A stretch of DNA of 64,000 bases from Lipingzhangella halophila (lineage in GTDB: Bacteria; Actinomycetota; Actinomycetes; Streptosporangiales; Streptosporangiaceae). The first letter of the stretch is position 1. Every line of letters begins with the position of its first letter. Below, in pieces: positions 26,473 to 34,467 of this stretch. Below the pieces are notes generated by a model. It searched no databases and was not told where the DNA came from. It saw only the letters and a list, made by a program, of their open reading frames with translations. Position numbers and translations under genes: made by a program. The stretch lies in the NCBI RefSeq assembly GCF_014203805.1, contig NZ_JACHJT010000002.1, positions 903,693 through 967,692 of the forward strand, in the 5' to 3' direction.

Positions 26473-26491
26473 TACACATTCAGTGCACATG
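26473..26491. repeat. arm-type repeat, left end
   Basis: TACACATTCAGTGCACATG, identical to 37002-37020 near the right end. It overlaps the last codons of the integrase gene. A direct repeat 71 bp inside attL and 103 bp inside attR fits integrase arm-binding sites. Confidence 0.6.
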
Positions 26492-27715
26492 CTCCGTGGC
26501 GGTTGGGGTTTTGGCGCGCGCCGCAGCGGCCTTCATCCGCCCGGCGTCCACGGCGTCGGCGACCTCGTCGAGCCGGTCCGGGAATAGGTGGCCGTAGGTG
26601 TCGAGCGTCATCGTCGCGGTCGCGTGGCCGAGCATCTGCTGGACCACCTTCACGTCCGCGCCGGCCGCGATGGCGAGGGAAGCGGCGGTGTGCCGGAGCT
26701 TGTGCGGAGTCAGTCCGAGCCCGTCCAGGCCCGCGTTCTTGCGTGCGTTGTTGAACTCCCGCATGCGCCAGTTGTGGATGCGCAGCGGCGCCCCGCGTTT
26801 GGTGGTGAAGACGTAGGCGTCGGGGTCGCGCCCCTCCACCAGCGGCTTCAACTCGGGAACGAGCGACGCGGGGACGGGCACGGTGCGCCGCTCACCGGTC
26901 TTGGGGACCTCTTCGACCGCTTCGCCCTTGGCCTCGGAGAAGGTCACGGCCACGCGGATGCGCCGCCGGTCGAGATCCACGCGGGAAACGCGCAGGGCCG
27001 CCGCCTCGCTCCACCGCAGCCCGGTATAGGCGAGCAGCAGCACCAGAGCGCGGTTCACGGCTGATGCTGCCGACTTTTGGCGGTACTTGGTGCGCAGCTC
27101 CGCCGCCGCGTTGGCGAGCGTTTCCACCTGATCATAGGTGAGGTAGACGTGTTCCGCTTCGCTGGCCTTGGGGAGCTTGAGCCCTTGCGCCGGGTTGAAC
27201 GGAATCCGGCGCGGCACGCACCAGCCGAGGACCATGGAGAGCACCGCGTGCGCGTGGCAGGTCTGGGACGCGCCGAGGTTGCTCCCGCCCTCGTTGCGCG
27301 GTTTCTGGAGATCGGCGATCCAGACGGCGATGTCCTCGTTGTGGATCGTGTCGAGCGGCAGTTCTCCCCACCGGCCGAGGACGTGGTTGTCCAACAGGCT
27401 CCGGTACTTCCACCAGGTGGCGCGTTTGATGTCGGTGCGCGTGGCTAGCCATTTCTCGGCCACCTCGCCGAGGGCGACCTTGGCCGCGGCCGGGTCGCGG
27501 TAGGAGCCGGCGTTGAGGCTGGATTCGAGTTCGTTCTGCCGTTTCTCGGCGTCCGGCTTCTTGCGGTAGGTGCCGCCGCTCTTCGGCCGTCCGGCGGGGT
27601 CGTAGTAGCGCACCTGCCAGTGGGCCGGAGGGTTGCGCTTGGCTGCCTTGGCCCTGGCCACGGCGTCGCGGTACCCCTGGTCGCGTGTGCGGTCGTAGAT
27701 CCACACCCGAGCCAT
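26480..27715 (-). CDS. tyrosine site-specific integrase of the AICE
   Basis: A 411-residue tyrosine recombinase with the full catalytic set: R234 (TGLRWSE), K272, H338-x-x-R341 ([13 protein letters not shown]), H364 and nucleophile Y374 ([15 protein letters not shown]). The N-terminus has an AP2-like arm-binding region ([20 protein letters not shown]) and a SAM-like core-binding domain (residues ~80-175). AAAGGA lies 7 bases before the ATG. It lies beside the tRNA-Pro attachment site and should catalyse integration and, with the adjacent Xis, excision. Length and motifs indicate a functional enzyme. Confidence 0.95.
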   Translation of the reverse strand: MARVWIYDRTRDQGYRDAVARAKAAKRNPPAHWQVRYYDPAGRPKSGGTYRKKPDAEKRQNELESSLNAGSYRDPAAAKVALGEVAEKWLATRTDIKRATWWKYRSLLDNHVLGRWGELPLDTIHNEDIAVWIADLQKPRNEGGSNLGASQTCHAHAVLSMVLGWCVPRRIPFNPAQGLKLPKASEAEHVYLTYDQVETLANAAAELRTKYRQKSAASAVNRALVLLLAYTGLRWSEAAALRVSRVDLDRRRIRVAVTFSEAKGEAVEEVPKTGERRTVPVPASLVPELKPLVEGRDPDAYVFTTKRGAPLRIHNWRMREFNNARKNAGLDGLGLTPHKLRHTAASLAIAAGADVKVVQQMLGHATATMTLDTYGHLFPDRLDEVADAVDAGRMKAAAARAKTPTATEHVH

Positions 27716-27738
27716 GAACGTTCCTTTCTTCTCTGCCG

Positions 27739-27936
27739 CTACTGCGAGCGGACCCAGGCGTGGACCTCAGCGGGGACGTACCGGAGGTACCGCCCGACAC
27801 GGTGGCAGGGCGGGCCGTCGCCCTTGTAGCGCCATTCGTAGAGCGTCTTCGCTGGAACGCCGAGGAAGCCGGCGGTTTCCCGCACCGACCAGAGCTGCTT
27901 GGGGATGCTGTGGCCTTGCGTCGCGGCGGTCGTCAT
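27739..27936 (-). CDS. xis: excisionase / helix-turn-helix recombination directionality factor
   Basis: A 65-residue MerR-like winged-helix protein: LWSVRETAGFLGVPAKTLYE then WRYKGDGPPCHRVGRYLRYV. Such small proteins bind near att sites and steer the integrase toward excision. Its ATG overlaps the stop codon of the Rep gene (ATGA, 27933-27936), so the two are translationally coupled. The integrase starts 23 bp downstream. The length is typical of AICE Xis proteins. Confidence 0.9.
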   Translation of the reverse strand: MTTAATQGHSIPKQLWSVRETAGFLGVPAKTLYEWRYKGDGPPCHRVGRYLRYVPAEVHAWVRSQ

Positions 27937-29621
27937 GCGGCCCTTTCCGGAGTAGCCGAAAGATCGTCGGATCGCTGTTGCCGAACGGCGTCGAGTTGGG
28001 CGCGGCGGTTGAGGGTTTCGCCGACCGCTCGGAGTAAGCGGTGTTCGCGTGGCGGGACGTCGGGGTCGGTGGGCCGCGCCAGCTCCCAGGCGTGGTTGCC
28101 GGAAGAGACCGACGAGAGCGCCGGAGCGGCGTTGTCGCTGGCCTCGTCGGGGTTGGCGTCGGGATCCACGCCCAGGGCGTCCAGAACCCACCGCAGCCGG
28201 TCCGCCTTGTGGTCGGCGACGGTCTTGCCGGACCACTTGCGCGAGACCAGGACGCGGCGGCCGGCGTAGCCCAGGTGTTCGCGCTTGTGGGCCTTCGAGC
28301 GGCAGAAGCCCGGAGCCATGCCCGCCTTGGCGCCGTCCGGTTGGACGCCGTAGCGCAGCCAGTTCGCACAGCGCGGGGAGCAGGGTTCGAACCGCAGGGC
28401 TTCCACGAGCCGATCAACGTGGCGCTGTTGGGTGTCGGTGGTGACCTCGTGGCAGTCGGCGATGTCCTTGGTCAGGTATTTCGCCAGGTAGCGCACGCAC
28501 CGGTCGGCGTCTTCGGTGCCGGCCACGACGCCTTTGGCGTCCACTTGTGGGCCGAAGCGGACCACGTGCATGGGTTCGGCCTCAGGGTCGGCGTCGAGGG
28601 CGTCCAGGGCCTGTCCCCAGGTCGGTAGGACCTCGCCCGTGGCCGGATCCACGTAGTTGCCGGTCGCCTCGTCGAACACCGGAGGGTTCGCGTCCTCGTA
28701 CACGGCCTCGTCGGCATTAGGCCACCACACCTGGTGGTAGGTGGCGGCGGCGATCTGACGCAGCTCCGCGCGCGGGATCGTGCCGCGCGTGGCCATGTGC
28801 AGGTGCGGCGCCAGGCGCCGTTGTGGTTCGACAGTGGCGAAGTACTGCACATCGAAGCCCGCCACGCGGCGAAGGTTCTGCACGAACCGGTCGATCAGCT
28901 TGGAGAAGTGCAGCGCGTCCCGCGCGGCCCGCCGGTAGTCGTAGGTCGACGGATCCACCGGGGTGCCGTCCGCCTTCACCCGCCCGTAGGTGTCGCACGT
29001 CAGCGTCACGAACAGCGACGGCCGGAAGACGCGACCCGTGGCCGGATCCTCATAGCTCCGACCGACAGTGGTCTTGGCCATCTGCCGCTTGGGAAGGTCC
29101 GGCGCGTCCTGGCGCCGCTTGGTGGAGCGCACCCGACGAGCACCACCCGACGAGGAGGAGCCCCGCGAGACCGACCCGCGCAGCCCGGATGAGGTGATCT
29201 CGGCGTCCAGGTCGGCGATGGCCTGATCAAGCGCGGCCACCTCGTCGGGGGCGGCGGCGCCCGCGTTGACGAGCCGATCCCGCTCGGCGGTCACCACGGC
29301 GCGCCGCTCGATCCACGCCCGCTGAACGTCGGACGGTTCGTCCGGCGTGACAGTCGGATCCTGCGCCAGGTGCCAACCCTCCTCGCACTGAGTCCGCCGG
29401 ATCGACCGCTTGCGCCGTGCGCAGGCCGGACACCGAGACTCCAATGTGGACCCGCACGGGACGTCCACAATCTCGGTTTGGCCGGTGCTGACGTCGGTAC
29501 GCCGTAGGGAGACGGGCCGGATGCACACCCCCTTATCGGCCGCGATCTGCTCGGCGACCTCACGGGCGAGTGGTTGGGCTTGCCGCTCGGCACGCGTCGT
29601 TTTCCCGGTTGGGGTGGGCAT
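27933..29621 (-). CDS. RepSA-like rolling-circle replication initiator
   Basis: A 562-residue initiator of the AICE/pSAM2 type. It has a Cys cluster near the N-terminus (VPCGSTLESRCPACARRKR), an HUH-type metal motif (RLAPHLHMATRG) and a candidate catalytic tyrosine in CVRYLAKYLTKD. GRVFRPSLFVTLTCDTYGRV is the preceding conserved strand. The ATG at 29621 follows GGGAG by 7 bases; 75 upstream codons in frame have no support. It should nick the element's double-strand origin for replication after excision. Coupled to the downstream xis gene. Confidence 0.9.
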   Translation of the reverse strand: MPTPTGKTTRAERQAQPLAREVAEQIAADKGVCIRPVSLRRTDVSTGQTEIVDVPCGSTLESRCPACARRKRSIRRTQCEEGWHLAQDPTVTPDEPSDVQRAWIERRAVVTAERDRLVNAGAAAPDEVAALDQAIADLDAEITSSGLRGSVSRGSSSSGGARRVRSTKRRQDAPDLPKRQMAKTTVGRSYEDPATGRVFRPSLFVTLTCDTYGRVKADGTPVDPSTYDYRRAARDALHFSKLIDRFVQNLRRVAGFDVQYFATVEPQRRLAPHLHMATRGTIPRAELRQIAAATYHQVWWPNADEAVYEDANPPVFDEATGNYVDPATGEVLPTWGQALDALDADPEAEPMHVVRFGPQVDAKGVVAGTEDADRCVRYLAKYLTKDIADCHEVTTDTQQRHVDRLVEALRFEPCSPRCANWLRYGVQPDGAKAGMAPGFCRSKAHKREHLGYAGRRVLVSRKWSGKTVADHKADRLRWVLDALGVDPDANPDEASDNAAPALSSVSSGNHAWELARPTDPDVPPREHRLLRAVGETLNRRAQLDAVRQQRSDDLSATPERAA

Positions 29622-29656
29622 CAAAGGGCTCCCGGCTGAGAAGGCAGGATGAACGG

Positions 29657-29890
29657 ATGAAGAGATTTCTTGTCTGGGGAAACCCGGTTGCCGCCTGCCT
29701 GTTCGGCATCCAAGCCGTATCGCGCTTCGCGCAAGAGGGGGCGACTTGGCTGACGTGGGTGGCACTGTTCGCGGCGATCTGCTTGGCGATCGCGGGCATA
29801 GGTCATTGCGTGCACCTTCGAAATCAGAAGAGCCGTCATCGCTCATCCGCCGTGCAGTCCGACCGCGGATCCGAGGGCGATCGCCCGTAG
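29657..29890 (+). CDS. small membrane protein on the opposite strand of the AICE
   Basis: 77 residues with two predicted membrane helices (VWGNPVAACLFGIQAVSRF; TWLTWVALFAAICLAIAGIG) and a hydrophilic C-terminus. AAGGCAGGA precedes the ATG at 29657. It is the only plus-strand gene of the element, starting 35 bp from the divergent Rep start and overlapping the 3' end of the TraB gene by 55 bp. Unknown family. Its role could resemble that of Spd spread proteins, but that is a guess from size and topology. Confidence 0.55.
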   Translation: MKRFLVWGNPVAACLFGIQAVSRFAQEGATWLTWVALFAAICLAIAGIGHCVHLRNQKSRHRSSAVQSDRGSEGDRP

Positions 29891-31287
29891 CTACCGGCCA
29901 TGGCGTCGATGTGGGGGTCAGTGACGAAGGCCGCCCGCACCCGCACCGGGGCCGGGGAGCCGTCGAGCTTGACGAAGGCGATGCCCGGAAGGTCGGGGTT
30001 GATCAGGTGGGCGTTGGCACCACGGTCCCGCGCACCCTCGCCAAGGACCATGTCCACCTGGGACGCCTCGTCGAGGCGCAGCGCGATCTTGTCGGGGAAC
30101 AGGTTGCGCAGGTTTATGACCTCTTTGCGCGGGTCCTGCAGCGCGGCCAGGACACAGAACCCGACCGAACGCCCCTGGCTCGTCAGGGTGGCAATCGCGT
30201 TCTCTGCACGCCGCCGGATATCCCGGTCGGGGTGGTAGGCGGTCAGGAACGCCACCTCGTCGAGGACCACCACCACAAACGGGTCGCGGGTGCTCGGTAC
30301 GTGGACACGTCGCCGTCCTGCGTAGCGTTCGGCGCGTTGCTGCATCGCCGCAACGGCCGATTCGAGGAGTTCCACGGCGTCTTCCGCCGCATCGGCATAC
30401 CGGGCGAACAGCGAGCGCCCGAAGGACAGCTCCATCCGCTTGGGGTCGATCGCCCACACCTCAGCGGTCCCCGCCTTCAGCGCCGGGAGCATGGCGCGGA
30501 TCGCCGACCACAGCACGGAGCCTTTACCGGCGCCGGTGACCCCGACCGTGAGCACGTGGGTTCCGTGCAGCCGCAGCCGCCACGGTTCACCGTCCTCGCA
30601 CCGGCCCACCGGCAGCGCCGACAAGTCCGGATCGTCGGACACCGGTAGCGCGTCGATCGGGTCGGCCAAGGTGTCGCGGCGCGGGAACTCCAGGACGAGG
30701 TCACGCGGGCCGCGCACCTCCACCCGGCAGGAGGGGGCGCCGAAGCCGTGCGCCAGCTCGGACACCCGGTTCTCGAACTCGGCCGGAGAAGTGCCGGCCA
30801 CCAGCTTGACCCGCACCCGGTCCGCCCACGCCGAGCACGTTACGCCCCGGATCTGGGGGAGGTACTGGCGTTCCAGGTAGGACTCGGCGAGTCCGGAGAC
30901 GACGAGGACGGGTTGCCAGTGGCGGCGGTAGATCCAGAACCGGCGCCAGGTGGCCAGTGCCCGACGCGCGACGTGGGCCTTGAACGCGTGCGGCCAGCGG
31001 CGCCACCACACCAGAAGGCCGACATCCACCACCGACCACAGCACTGCCAGCCCGAGCCATCCGGTCAGCGCGTAAGCGGCGACGGAGGCGGCAACGGCAC
31101 CGACCGAGACGGGAAACTGGAGCGGCAGCAGGACGAGCATGCGCAGGAAGCGCCAGAGCCATCCGGTGAGGATGAAGATGCCCGGTGTCTCGACTACCGG
31201 AGTCGTGAAGCGGATCGCCTGAGTGGGCACGGGAGCCGTCGGCCGCTGTACCTGGGCGGCGCCCGCTTTCGAGTCACGTAGCATCAC
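29836..31287 (-). CDS. FtsK/SpoIIIE-type conjugal DNA translocase (TraB/TraSA-like)
   Basis: A 483-residue septal DNA translocase. Two to three membrane segments (residues ~37-95) precede a motor domain with Walker A TVGVTGAGKGSVLWS and Walker B FVVVVLDEVAFLTAYHPD. Actinomycete AICEs need only this one protein to move double-stranded DNA between hyphae. It starts at GTG 31287 or the adjacent ATG 31284, overlapping the stop of the upstream small gene, so translation is coupled. Length is typical of TraSA-like proteins. I see no clear gamma-like wHTH DNA-recognition domain after the motor. Confidence 0.92.
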   Translation of the reverse strand: MMLRDSKAGAAQVQRPTAPVPTQAIRFTTPVVETPGIFILTGWLWRFLRMLVLLPLQFPVSVGAVAASVAAYALTGWLGLAVLWSVVDVGLLVWWRRWPHAFKAHVARRALATWRRFWIYRRHWQPVLVVSGLAESYLERQYLPQIRGVTCSAWADRVRVKLVAGTSPAEFENRVSELAHGFGAPSCRVEVRGPRDLVLEFPRRDTLADPIDALPVSDDPDLSALPVGRCEDGEPWRLRLHGTHVLTVGVTGAGKGSVLWSAIRAMLPALKAGTAEVWAIDPKRMELSFGRSLFARYADAAEDAVELLESAVAAMQQRAERYAGRRRVHVPSTRDPFVVVVLDEVAFLTAYHPDRDIRRRAENAIATLTSQGRSVGFCVLAALQDPRKEVINLRNLFPDKIALRLDEASQVDMVLGEGARDRGANAHLINPDLPGIAFVKLDGSPAPVRVRAAFVTDPHIDAMAGSYGRSPSDPRSDCTADER

Positions 31288-31529
31288 CGATCACCCCCGA
31301 TCTCGGCGGCGCGGGCAGCGGCCAGCTCAGCGCGTGCGTTGTCGGCGACGGTGCGGGTTTCGGCGTCGTCGGTCTGGGCGGCGATGCGGTCGAGGATGGA
31401 GGACTTCCAGGCCAGCAGTGCCGCATTCGAGCCGGCACGGCCGTCAAAGGCGGCGTTGCGGTGGGCGCGCGCGGCGTCCATGAACTCGGCGATCTCGCGC
31501 GGGCTGACCCGCGCAGGCTGATCGGACAT
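31284..31529 (-). CDS. small AICE protein of unknown function
   Basis: 81 residues, mostly helical and charged (VSPREIAEFMDAARAHRNAA; RTVADNARAELAAARAAEIG). AGAGGTG lies upstream of the ATG. Its stop codon overlaps the start of the TraB-like gene. Small genes in this position are common in pSAM2-like elements. No motif indicates an activity. Confidence 0.75.
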   Translation of the reverse strand: MSDQPARVSPREIAEFMDAARAHRNAAFDGRAGSNAALLAWKSSILDRIAAQTDDAETRTVADNARAELAAARAAEIGGDR

Positions 31530-31636
31530 ACTGGGAACACACCTCTTCCAGAGATTTCGCAGGTCTCGCAGGAGGGTTGAAGGGGCGGCCGTAGGTGTTG
31601 GCGCACCAGGCCGCCCCGCTTGCGTTCAGCGGACGG

Positions 31637-32068
31637 TCAGCCCGCGTCCTTGCCGCCGGAGGCACCGGCAGCGGCGGGAGCCTTGCGCGAGGCGGCACCG
31701 TTGCCGCCGGGGGTCTTCACGCCCCGAGCGCGCAGCGAGTACGCCACCCGTGGACGGCGCCCGGAGTCGTCCACGTAGGGCATGACCGACATCGCTTCGA
31801 ACTCCACCGGCCGAAACGGCAGACCGGGCACCTCGTCGGGCAGCGTCGGGCAGTGCTCGGCGGCCACCTTCACCTTCACCGACTTGGCTTTGCCCCGCGC
31901 TTCGGGATCGGCGTCGATCACGTCCACCGCCCACAGCGGCAGGCCGGTGGTCTTGTCCATCTGCGGACGCTTGGTCTCGAAGTCAGTGATCGCTTCCACA
32001 CCGAGCGCGTAGGCGCCGTGCGGGAACACGGTCTGGAACTCCACCGGCAACGCACCCTGAATCGCCAT
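31637..32068 (-). CDS. Pra-like activator of replication, integration and excision
   Basis: A 143-residue protein matching what I recall of AICE proteins annotated as plasmid replication/integration/excision activators: FPHGAYALGVEAITDFETKR, LWAVDVIDADPEARGKAKSV, FRPVEFEAMSVMPYVDDSGR, VAYSLRARGVK. Its tail is Ala/Gly/Lys-rich. AAAGG lies 5 bases before the ATG. A TGTCTAGGGGGAT element sits 23-38 bp upstream, and its inverted partner 28 bp further. In pSAM2 the equivalent gene is kept silent by a repressor, so this promoter is probably the element's switch. Confidence 0.65.
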   Translation of the reverse strand: MAIQGALPVEFQTVFPHGAYALGVEAITDFETKRPQMDKTTGLPLWAVDVIDADPEARGKAKSVKVKVAAEHCPTLPDEVPGLPFRPVEFEAMSVMPYVDDSGRRPRVAYSLRARGVKTPGGNGAASRKAPAAAGASGGKDAG

Positions 32069-32090
32069 CTCTCAGCCTTTCTCAACTCTG

Positions 32091-32106
32091 TACATCCCCC
32101 TAGACA
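32091..32106 (-). promoter_or_regulatory. TGTCTAGGG motif, site 1
   Basis: TGTCTAGGGGGATGTA on the minus strand, just upstream of the Pra-like gene. CTAG is rare in GC-rich actinobacterial DNA, so its recurrence here is notable. It forms an inverted pair with site 2. Confidence 0.55.
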
Positions 32107-32133
32107 GTGGGGATCGTTCGCCACAGGGAGTGC

Positions 32134-32146
32134 TGTCTAGGGGTAT
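32134..32146 (+). promoter_or_regulatory. TGTCTAGGG motif, site 2
   Basis: TGTCTAGGGGTAT on the plus strand, inverted relative to site 1 with a 27-base spacer. Confidence 0.55.
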
Positions 32147-32176
32147 GGACAGAAGATAGCGCGACAGCGAGGCGAT

Positions 32177-32190
32177 TGTCTAGGGGGATA
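32177..32190 (+). promoter_or_regulatory. TGTCTAGGG motif, site 3
   Basis: TGTCTAGGGGGATA on the plus strand, 43 bp after site 2 and just before the 3' end of the PP2C gene. It matches site 1 over the first 13 bases. Confidence 0.55.
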
Positions 32191-32191
32191 C

Positions 32192-33013
32192 TCAGGCGTC
32201 GGCGTGTCCGTAGATCACGGTCGCGTCATCGCGGGTTTTGCCGCGCGGCCAGCGTTGCCCGTGAGGGTCGCTGTCCTCGACCGTGCGCACCTGCGCGATC
32301 AGCGCGGCCGGGCCGTCGGCGGCGAGGGTGTCGAGGGTGTCGCGCCAGGTGGCCAGGCCGAAGCGGTCAGCCAGCCGGGTAGCACCATCGCTGAGCAGCG
32401 CCAGGGCGTTCACCTCGTCGAGGTGCAGGCGGCCGGTGAGGGCCTCGTGGGCGGCGGTCGGGTCGGTGTTTGCGACCCAGAACCCGCCGGAGCGGTTGCG
32501 GTGTTCGGCCAGGGCGGCAACGTAGTCACGCAGCGCCTGGTCGTGCTCGGGTGTGCCGGTGGGCAGCGCATCCATGGGCTTGCGCAGTTCGGCGCCGACC
32601 ACGGCTTCCCGGTCGTCGGTAATCACCTCGGGCGAGACGCCAGGCCGGTCGAGGACCAGCACGGAGTCAGCCAGCACGAGATATTCGCACTCGGTACCGT
32701 CCCACCGCAGCGCGACCACCGTGGACGAGGGCGTCTCGGCATGCTTGAGGTCGCAGGTGTCGGCGTGCAGCCGGTTCACATGCTCGATGCTGGCGGCCAG
32801 CGCCCCGGAAAGCGTGTCGTCGGAGCCCAACGCGCCCAGCAGCAGCCCGCCCAGCGTCCGGGCGTACCAGGCGACCCCGTGCACACACCCGGATGCGGTG
32901 CCGGGTGGGGTACCGGCGCCGTCCAGCAGCACGGCCGCGTTGGTGCCCACGGCGGCGAAGTCCTCGTTGGGCCGGTCGGGCTTGGCGGGGTCTGTGGCCA
33001 GAAGGAAGGGCAC
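32192..33013 (-). CDS. PP2C-type protein phosphatase
   Basis: A 273-residue metal-dependent Ser/Thr phosphatase of the PP2C/SpoIIE fold: DRPNEDFAAVGTNAAVLLDG (motifs I-II; acidic ligand in LLDG), STVVALRWDG..YLVLADS, NALALLSDGATRLADRFG and the late acidic motif TRDDATVIYG. The gene follows the HTH gene by 3 bp, so the two form one transcript. Together with the HATPase gene upstream it suggests a partner-switching-like control of the element, which is unusual for an AICE. No transmembrane or sensor domain is attached. Confidence 0.85.
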   Translation of the reverse strand: MPFLLATDPAKPDRPNEDFAAVGTNAAVLLDGAGTPPGTASGCVHGVAWYARTLGGLLLGALGSDDTLSGALAASIEHVNRLHADTCDLKHAETPSSTVVALRWDGTECEYLVLADSVLVLDRPGVSPEVITDDREAVVGAELRKPMDALPTGTPEHDQALRDYVAALAEHRNRSGGFWVANTDPTAAHEALTGRLHLDEVNALALLSDGATRLADRFGLATWRDTLDTLAADGPAALIAQVRTVEDSDPHGQRWPRGKTRDDATVIYGHADA

Positions 33014-33016
33014 GGG

Positions 33017-33985
33017 CTAGTCCTGGTCGTGGCGGTACACAGGTGTGATCAGTTCGGAGCGCTGGGTTTGACCGGTGTCCGGGTCATAGACCGCGCGGAC
33101 CAGCGCTGAGAAGCGTTCAGTACCGACCTGGCCCCACAGTGAGGCGATCTCGCCGTTGAGCAGATGGGCGACCCCGCGTGAGCCTTGGGGGTGGATTCCG
33201 GCGATGGCCAGGAACGTGCCCTGGCCGTCCGGACGGGACAGCCGACCGAGGTAGGCGACGTCCATGGATTGCTGCAGGTCCATCTCCTGGCCGGACCGGT
33301 AGCTCTGGCCGGTGCGCGTGTCATGCAGCAGCCAGAGCCCCGGTTCCGGGTTCTCCCAGCGAATGACGGGGTCGGTTGCGTAGGCGCTGCGCATGGCCTC
33401 GGACATGGCCGGTCCGCAGACCACGACGAGGTTGGGGCGGTTGAGGTCGATCTGGCCGTCCACGGTGACATGGTCGGAGACCGCTTGCATGTCGAAGGAA
33501 CGCACCAGCTCTTCGAGGGCTTGGCCGGTGGCCATGTCGTCCAGCGAGAGCACAGGGCGGTCCTTGACCTGGTCATGCCGCAGCGGGGTCGCCACGGTGA
33601 CCGCCCCTAGGCCGAGAAAGGCCGCTTCCGGTGCGGGACCGGTATGGCGGATCTGGTGGATACGCCCGCGGCTCAACCCGGCCTTCTCCGCGATCTGGGC
33701 ATAGGACATGCCCTGAGCGTGCAGGTCCTGGATCAGGCGCCGACGCAGGCGTGAAAGCTCGGTGACCTCTTGCTGGGCCTCAGCCAGGCGCTCTGTGGCA
33801 GCGCGCAGCAGTTCGAAGGGGTCCTCGATCTCCGCTATGCGTTCGAACTGGCCCGGCATCAATGCTCCCTCGGTCACTCGGACCGAGTCTAGGACCCTAG
33901 ACAGAACAGGCGAAACGTCCGCACCGGTTTCAGCGTCCACCACCCGGAAGCGCTTACGCCGTCGGGGCATGCGCGGACCAGTCAT
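33017..33985 (-). CDS. HTH DNA-binding protein, AICE regulator
   Basis: 322 residues if started at ATG 33985 (ATGA overlap with the upstream HATPase gene), or 280 if started at ATG 33859, which has GGGAG 5 bases upstream. A helix-rich region (ELLRAATERLAEAQQEVTEL) leads into a sigma-like/MarR-type HTH, MSYAQIAEKAGLSRGRIHQI. The C-terminal ~190 residues are a conserved-looking domain of unknown fold (LVVVCGPAMSEAMRSAYATD, FLAIAGIHPQGSRGVAHLL). The palindrome at 33887-33902 favours an internal promoter and the shorter form. It could bind the TGTCTAGGG sites; that is inference. Confidence 0.75.
   Translation of the reverse strand: MTGPRMPRRRKRFRVVDAETGADVSPVLSRVLDSVRVTEGALMPGQFERIAEIEDPFELLRAATERLAEAQQEVTELSRLRRRLIQDLHAQGMSYAQIAEKAGLSRGRIHQIRHTGPAPEAAFLGLGAVTVATPLRHDQVKDRPVLSLDDMATGQALEELVRSFDMQAVSDHVTVDGQIDLNRPNLVVVCGPAMSEAMRSAYATDPVIRWENPEPGLWLLHDTRTGQSYRSGQEMDLQQSMDVAYLGRLSRPDGQGTFLAIAGIHPQGSRGVAHLLNGEIASLWGQVGTERFSALVRAVYDPDTGQTQRSELITPVYRHDQD
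33887..33902. promoter_or_regulatory. TGTCTAGGG palindrome, site 4
   Basis: GTCTAGGACCCTAGAC: 7-bp arms GTCTAGG/CCTAGAC around 2 bp. It lies 28-43 bp before the ATG at 33859 and inside the longer possible reading of the HTH gene. Confidence 0.55.
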
Positions 33986-34392
33986 GAAGGCCCGTCAGTG
34001 ACCAGCTTCGCCCACACCCGCAACCCGAACGGATCCGGCTCGAAGCCCCAGTCCTTGGACAGCGCGGCGACGATGGCCAGCCCGCGTCCGTGATCCTCGA
34101 CGGCGCCGAGGTCGGTCGGCGGCCGGGCGACAGGCATGGAGTCCCCACCGAGGTCGACCACGGCGACCTGTACCAAGGCAGGTTCCCGGTCGACATAGAC
34201 GACGAAGGGACCGCACCACTCGCCACTCAGCGAGTGCTGGACAGCGTTGGTGGCCAACTCGCTTACGACGAGCTCGGCCGGATCGGCTAAAGGATGGCCG
34301 TCCATGACCGCGCGGGTGAAGGCACGCGCATGGGCGACTTCGGTCGGTAGACCGGGGAACATGCGGGACCAACTGACCATCGCGATCACCAC
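33982..34392 (-). CDS. HATPase_c protein (anti-sigma/RsbW-like kinase)
   Basis: A 136-residue GHKL ATPase fold: MFPGLPTEVAHARAFTRAVM, N-box LVVSELATNAVQHSLSGEW, and G1-box EDHGRGLAIVAALSKDWGFE. Streptomycetes have dozens of such stand-alone proteins, usually anti-sigma factors or kinases of anti-anti-sigma factors. The start is GTG 34392 or ATG 34380. The stop overlaps the HTH gene start (ATGA). A GTCTAGAGGG element lies right at the promoter. The combination with PP2C and an HTH protein in one operon suggests a complete signalling switch. Confidence 0.85.
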   Translation of the reverse strand: MVIAMVSWSRMFPGLPTEVAHARAFTRAVMDGHPLADPAELVVSELATNAVQHSLSGEWCGPFVVYVDREPALVQVAVVDLGGDSMPVARPPTDLGAVEDHGRGLAIVAALSKDWGFEPDPFGLRVWAKLVTDGPS

Positions 34393-34393
34393 C

Positions 34394-34403
34394 GTCTAGA
34401 GGG
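34394..34403. promoter_or_regulatory. GTCTAGAGGG motif, site 5
   Basis: A weaker match to TGTCTAGGG immediately upstream of the HATPase start. On the minus strand TATAGC lies next to it and may be a -10 box. Confidence 0.35.
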
Positions 34404-34467
34404 CTATACACCGCAGTGATGTGCAGCGTAAGCCACCGACAGTCGGTGATTCAACGAATTCACTGAA

